A stretch of 7,576 nt of DNA from the NCBI RefSeq assembly GCF_031846505.1, contig NZ_JAVRHP010000123.1:1-7576 (forward strand), in the 5' to 3' direction. The position numbers and the translations under genes were made by a program. Shown piece by piece: positions 6,138 through 7,576 of the stretch. The notes beneath the pieces were generated by a model, which was not told the DNA's origin, made no database searches, and saw nothing but the letters and a program-made list of their open reading frames with translations. The DNA is from Autumnicola edwardsiae (GTDB lineage Bacteria > Bacteroidota > Bacteroidia > Flavobacteriales > Flavobacteriaceae). Every line of letters begins with the position of its first letter. Position 1 is the stretch's first letter.

Positions 6138-6178
6138 AGCTTTTACTTTCTGATTTAGATTGATACAAGTAAGAAGCT
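6138..6178. repeat. Imperfect inverted repeat / possible RNA hairpin
   Basis: AGCTTTTACTT (6138-6148) pairs with AAGTAAGAAGCT (6167-6178) over 11 bp with one bulged G, around an 18-base loop. There is no T tract after it. It may be part of the leader of the ketosynthase message, a protein-binding site or a remnant of a repeat; no function is claimed. Confidence 0.45.
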
Positions 6179-6299
6179 CTCAAAACAGTTTACAAAAAAT
6201 TATTAGTGTATTCGTGGTCGAAGAAGTCTTTTAAATAAAATTCAAACTTTAAAATTCACCATTCAAATAATACCTTGAGGTTGAAAGTTTAAGAAATAA

Positions 6300-7571
6300 A
6301 TGAAGAAAAGAGTAGTAATAACCGGTCTTGGCGTCGCCGCTCCAAACGGAGTGGGAATCGAAGCATTTGAGTCGGCGATTAGAAATGGCAAATCCGGGAT
6401 TACTTTTCATCCACAGTTAGAAGAGCTAAATTTCAGTTGCCAGATAGGAGGGAAGCCACAAATTTCTGAAGAAAAAATTAAAGAATATTTTAGTCCGTTA
6501 CAGTTGCGCGGATTAAACAGCAGCGGAATTGTTTACGGGGTAATTTCAGGGACTGACGCTTGGAAAGATGCCGGACTCGATATTTCTGAAGAAGAAACTC
6601 CCGATTGGGATTCAGGGATTGTTTTCGGAACCGGAATTTTAGGTGTGAACAAATTCAGAGAAGCAATTCACCTTATTGACGCCGGAAAAACACGCCGATT
6701 AGGAAGTACCAGCGTGATCCAGACCATGGCCAGCGGCATAAGTGCCTATTTGGGCGGAATTTTAGGTTGCGGAAATCAGGTAACTACCAATTCTTCGGCA
6801 TGTACAACAGGAACCGAGGCTTTGCTAATGGGATTTGAACGTATCCAGGCAGGAAAGGCAAAAAGAATGCTCGTGGGAAGTTGCAGTGACGATGGCCCAT
6901 ATGTTTGGGGCGGTTTTGATGCCATGAGAATATTACCGGGAAAATATAATGTTCGTCCGGAGGCAGCTTCCCGACCAATGAGTGCATCTGCGGCAGGTTT
7001 TGTTCCCGGCAGCGGTGCAGGAGCACTGGTTCTGGAAAACCTGGAATCTGCTTTGGAAAGAGGTGCCAAAATTTATGCTGAAGTGCTGGGTGGCGAAGTT
7101 AACAGTGGCGGGCAACGAGCAGGTGGAAGTATGACCGCAGCGAATGATGAGGCGGTACAGCGGTGTATAAGAGGTGCCCTGAAAATGGCAAATATCGACC
7201 CGCAGGAAATCGACGCTATAAACGGACATCTCACGGCTACAGCCAAAGATTCTGTAGAAATCCTAAACTGGACAAAGGCTTTAAAAAGAGAAAAGGAGAA
7301 TTTCCCGGTAATTAATTCACTTAAGGGGATGGTTGGCCATTGTTTAAGCGCTTCGGGAAGTATAGAGTGTGTGGCGGGTGTACTTCAGCTAAAAAATGAT
7401 TTCCTCTTTGGAAATATAAACTGCGAAGACCCCGATTCTGAAATCCTCAAAATGATAAACAGTGAAAAAATTCCGCAGCAAACACTTCAGCAGCAAACAA
7501 GAGTACTCGCCAAGGCCAGTTTTGGTTTTGGAGATGTGAATGCGGTAGTTATTTTTAAGAAGTATGATTGA
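6300..7571 (+). CDS. FabF-like beta-ketoacyl-ACP synthase (divergent)
   Basis: The product is a 423-residue condensing enzyme of the thiolase fold, the usual FabF length. It starts with RVVITGLGVAAPNGVG, the KAS II N-terminal signature. The Cys-His-His triad is intact: Cys168 in SSACTTG, His310 in NGHLTAT and His347 in VGHCLSASG. The 37-residue spacing between the histidines equals that of E. coli FabF (303 and 340). It should condense acyl-thioesters with malonyl-ACP. Several usually invariant positions differ: the RDGF-x-x-GEGAG region reads AAGFVPGSGAG (231-241, no Arg-Asp, Glu replaced by Ser), the Gly after His310 is Leu, and the GA after His347 is SA. This points to a specialised secondary-metabolism enzyme rather than the housekeeping FabF. 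The intact Cys168 argues against a chain-length-factor partner. It lies 274 bases after the dehydratase and overlaps the next gene by 8 bases. Confidence 0.9.
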   Translation: MKKRVVITGLGVAAPNGVGIEAFESAIRNGKSGITFHPQLEELNFSCQIGGKPQISEEKIKEYFSPLQLRGLNSSGIVYGVISGTDAWKDAGLDISEEETPDWDSGIVFGTGILGVNKFREAIHLIDAGKTRRLGSTSVIQTMASGISAYLGGILGCGNQVTTNSSACTTGTEALLMGFERIQAGKAKRMLVGSCSDDGPYVWGGFDAMRILPGKYNVRPEAASRPMSASAAGFVPGSGAGALVLENLESALERGAKIYAEVLGGEVNSGGQRAGGSMTAANDEAVQRCIRGALKMANIDPQEIDAINGHLTATAKDSVEILNWTKALKREKENFPVINSLKGMVGHCLSASGSIECVAGVLQLKNDFLFGNINCEDPDSEILKMINSEKIPQQTLQQQTRVLAKASFGFGDVNAVVIFKKYD

Positions 7572-7576
7572 AGTAG
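7564..7576 (+). CDS. Start of a further gene, cut by the window edge
   Basis: An ATG at 7564 overlaps the last 8 bases of the ketosynthase gene in another frame and reads M-I-E-V before the window ends. The other genes of this locus also start inside the end of their neighbour, so a real start is plausible. Four codons give no information about the product. Acyl carrier protein, ketoreductase or a second ketosynthase would be expected from context, but none can be supported here. Confidence 0.35.

Larger units (their letters stand above)
6026..6299. other. Spacer with palindromes and low-complexity sequence between dehydratase and ketosynthase genes
   Basis: No gene is visible on either strand. 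From left to right it holds a G/A-rich stretch of repeated GTGA/GAAG words (about 6021-6054), a 27-base palindrome (6057-6083), TTAGAAATTAGAAAA-type A/T-rich words (about 6107-6120), an imperfect hairpin (6138-6178) and an AT-rich leader. A 7-base inverted repeat, AAACTTT (6244-6250) with AAAGTTT (6284-6290), lies just before the ketosynthase. It contrasts with the overlapping or tightly packed genes before it, so the ketosynthase may have its own promoter here. No clear TTTG / TAnnTTTG promoter could be picked. Confidence 0.6.

Noticed and set aside
1..7576. CRISPR array, tRNA, rRNA or insertion sequence
   Set aside because: No regularly spaced repeats, cloverleaf-like segments, rRNA-like sequence or transposase reading frame was seen in the window.

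Overview
The window looks like a chromosomal segment from a Bacteroidota bacterium, most likely a marine-type member of Flavobacteriaceae. This is judged from the AT-rich spacers, the near absence of Shine-Dalgarno sequences, the style of the lipoproteins (a lipocalin-like protein paired with a glycine-zipper OmpA lipoprotein) and the protein sequences themselves. I cannot name the genus from sequence alone. All supported genes lie on the + strand.

Left part (1-1864), envelope genes. An AT-rich spacer with no convincing gene (1-379) is followed by a 53-residue DUF1328-type membrane protein (380-541), a strong intrinsic terminator (561-601), a lipocalin-like lipoprotein (621-1100), a glycine-zipper/OmpA-domain lipoprotein (1112-1813) and a second strong terminator (1838-1864).

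Right part (1889-7576), a biosynthetic locus. Four genes are joined by stop/start overlaps: an FAD-dependent oxidoreductase/monooxygenase (1889-3007), a class I SAM methyltransferase (3004-3735), a type III polyketide synthase (3732-4784) and a short-chain reductase with a FabI/FabL-like Tyr-x6-Lys active site (4778-5572). A FabZ-like dehydratase follows after 18 bases (5591-6025). A 274-base spacer carrying a perfect-core palindrome and a second hairpin separates these from a divergent FabF-like ketosynthase (6300-7571). The first codons of another gene overlap the end of the ketosynthase (7564 onward).

Working model (inference): the ketosynthase, dehydratase and reductase, with an acyl carrier protein and a ketoreductase that are not in the window, build or modify an acyl chain. 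The type III PKS uses that chain as its starter to make an alkylresorcinol, alkylpyrone or related phenolic lipid. The methyltransferase and flavoprotein then O- or C-methylate and hydroxylate or oxidise it, possibly to a quinone-like lipid. The logic resembles the SrsA/B/C alkylresorcinol pathway of Streptomyces griseus and the Azotobacter Ars system, which couples a fatty acid synthase to type III PKSs. Here the fatty-acid-type enzymes are separate (type II) proteins. This hybrid locus is the most interesting content of the window.
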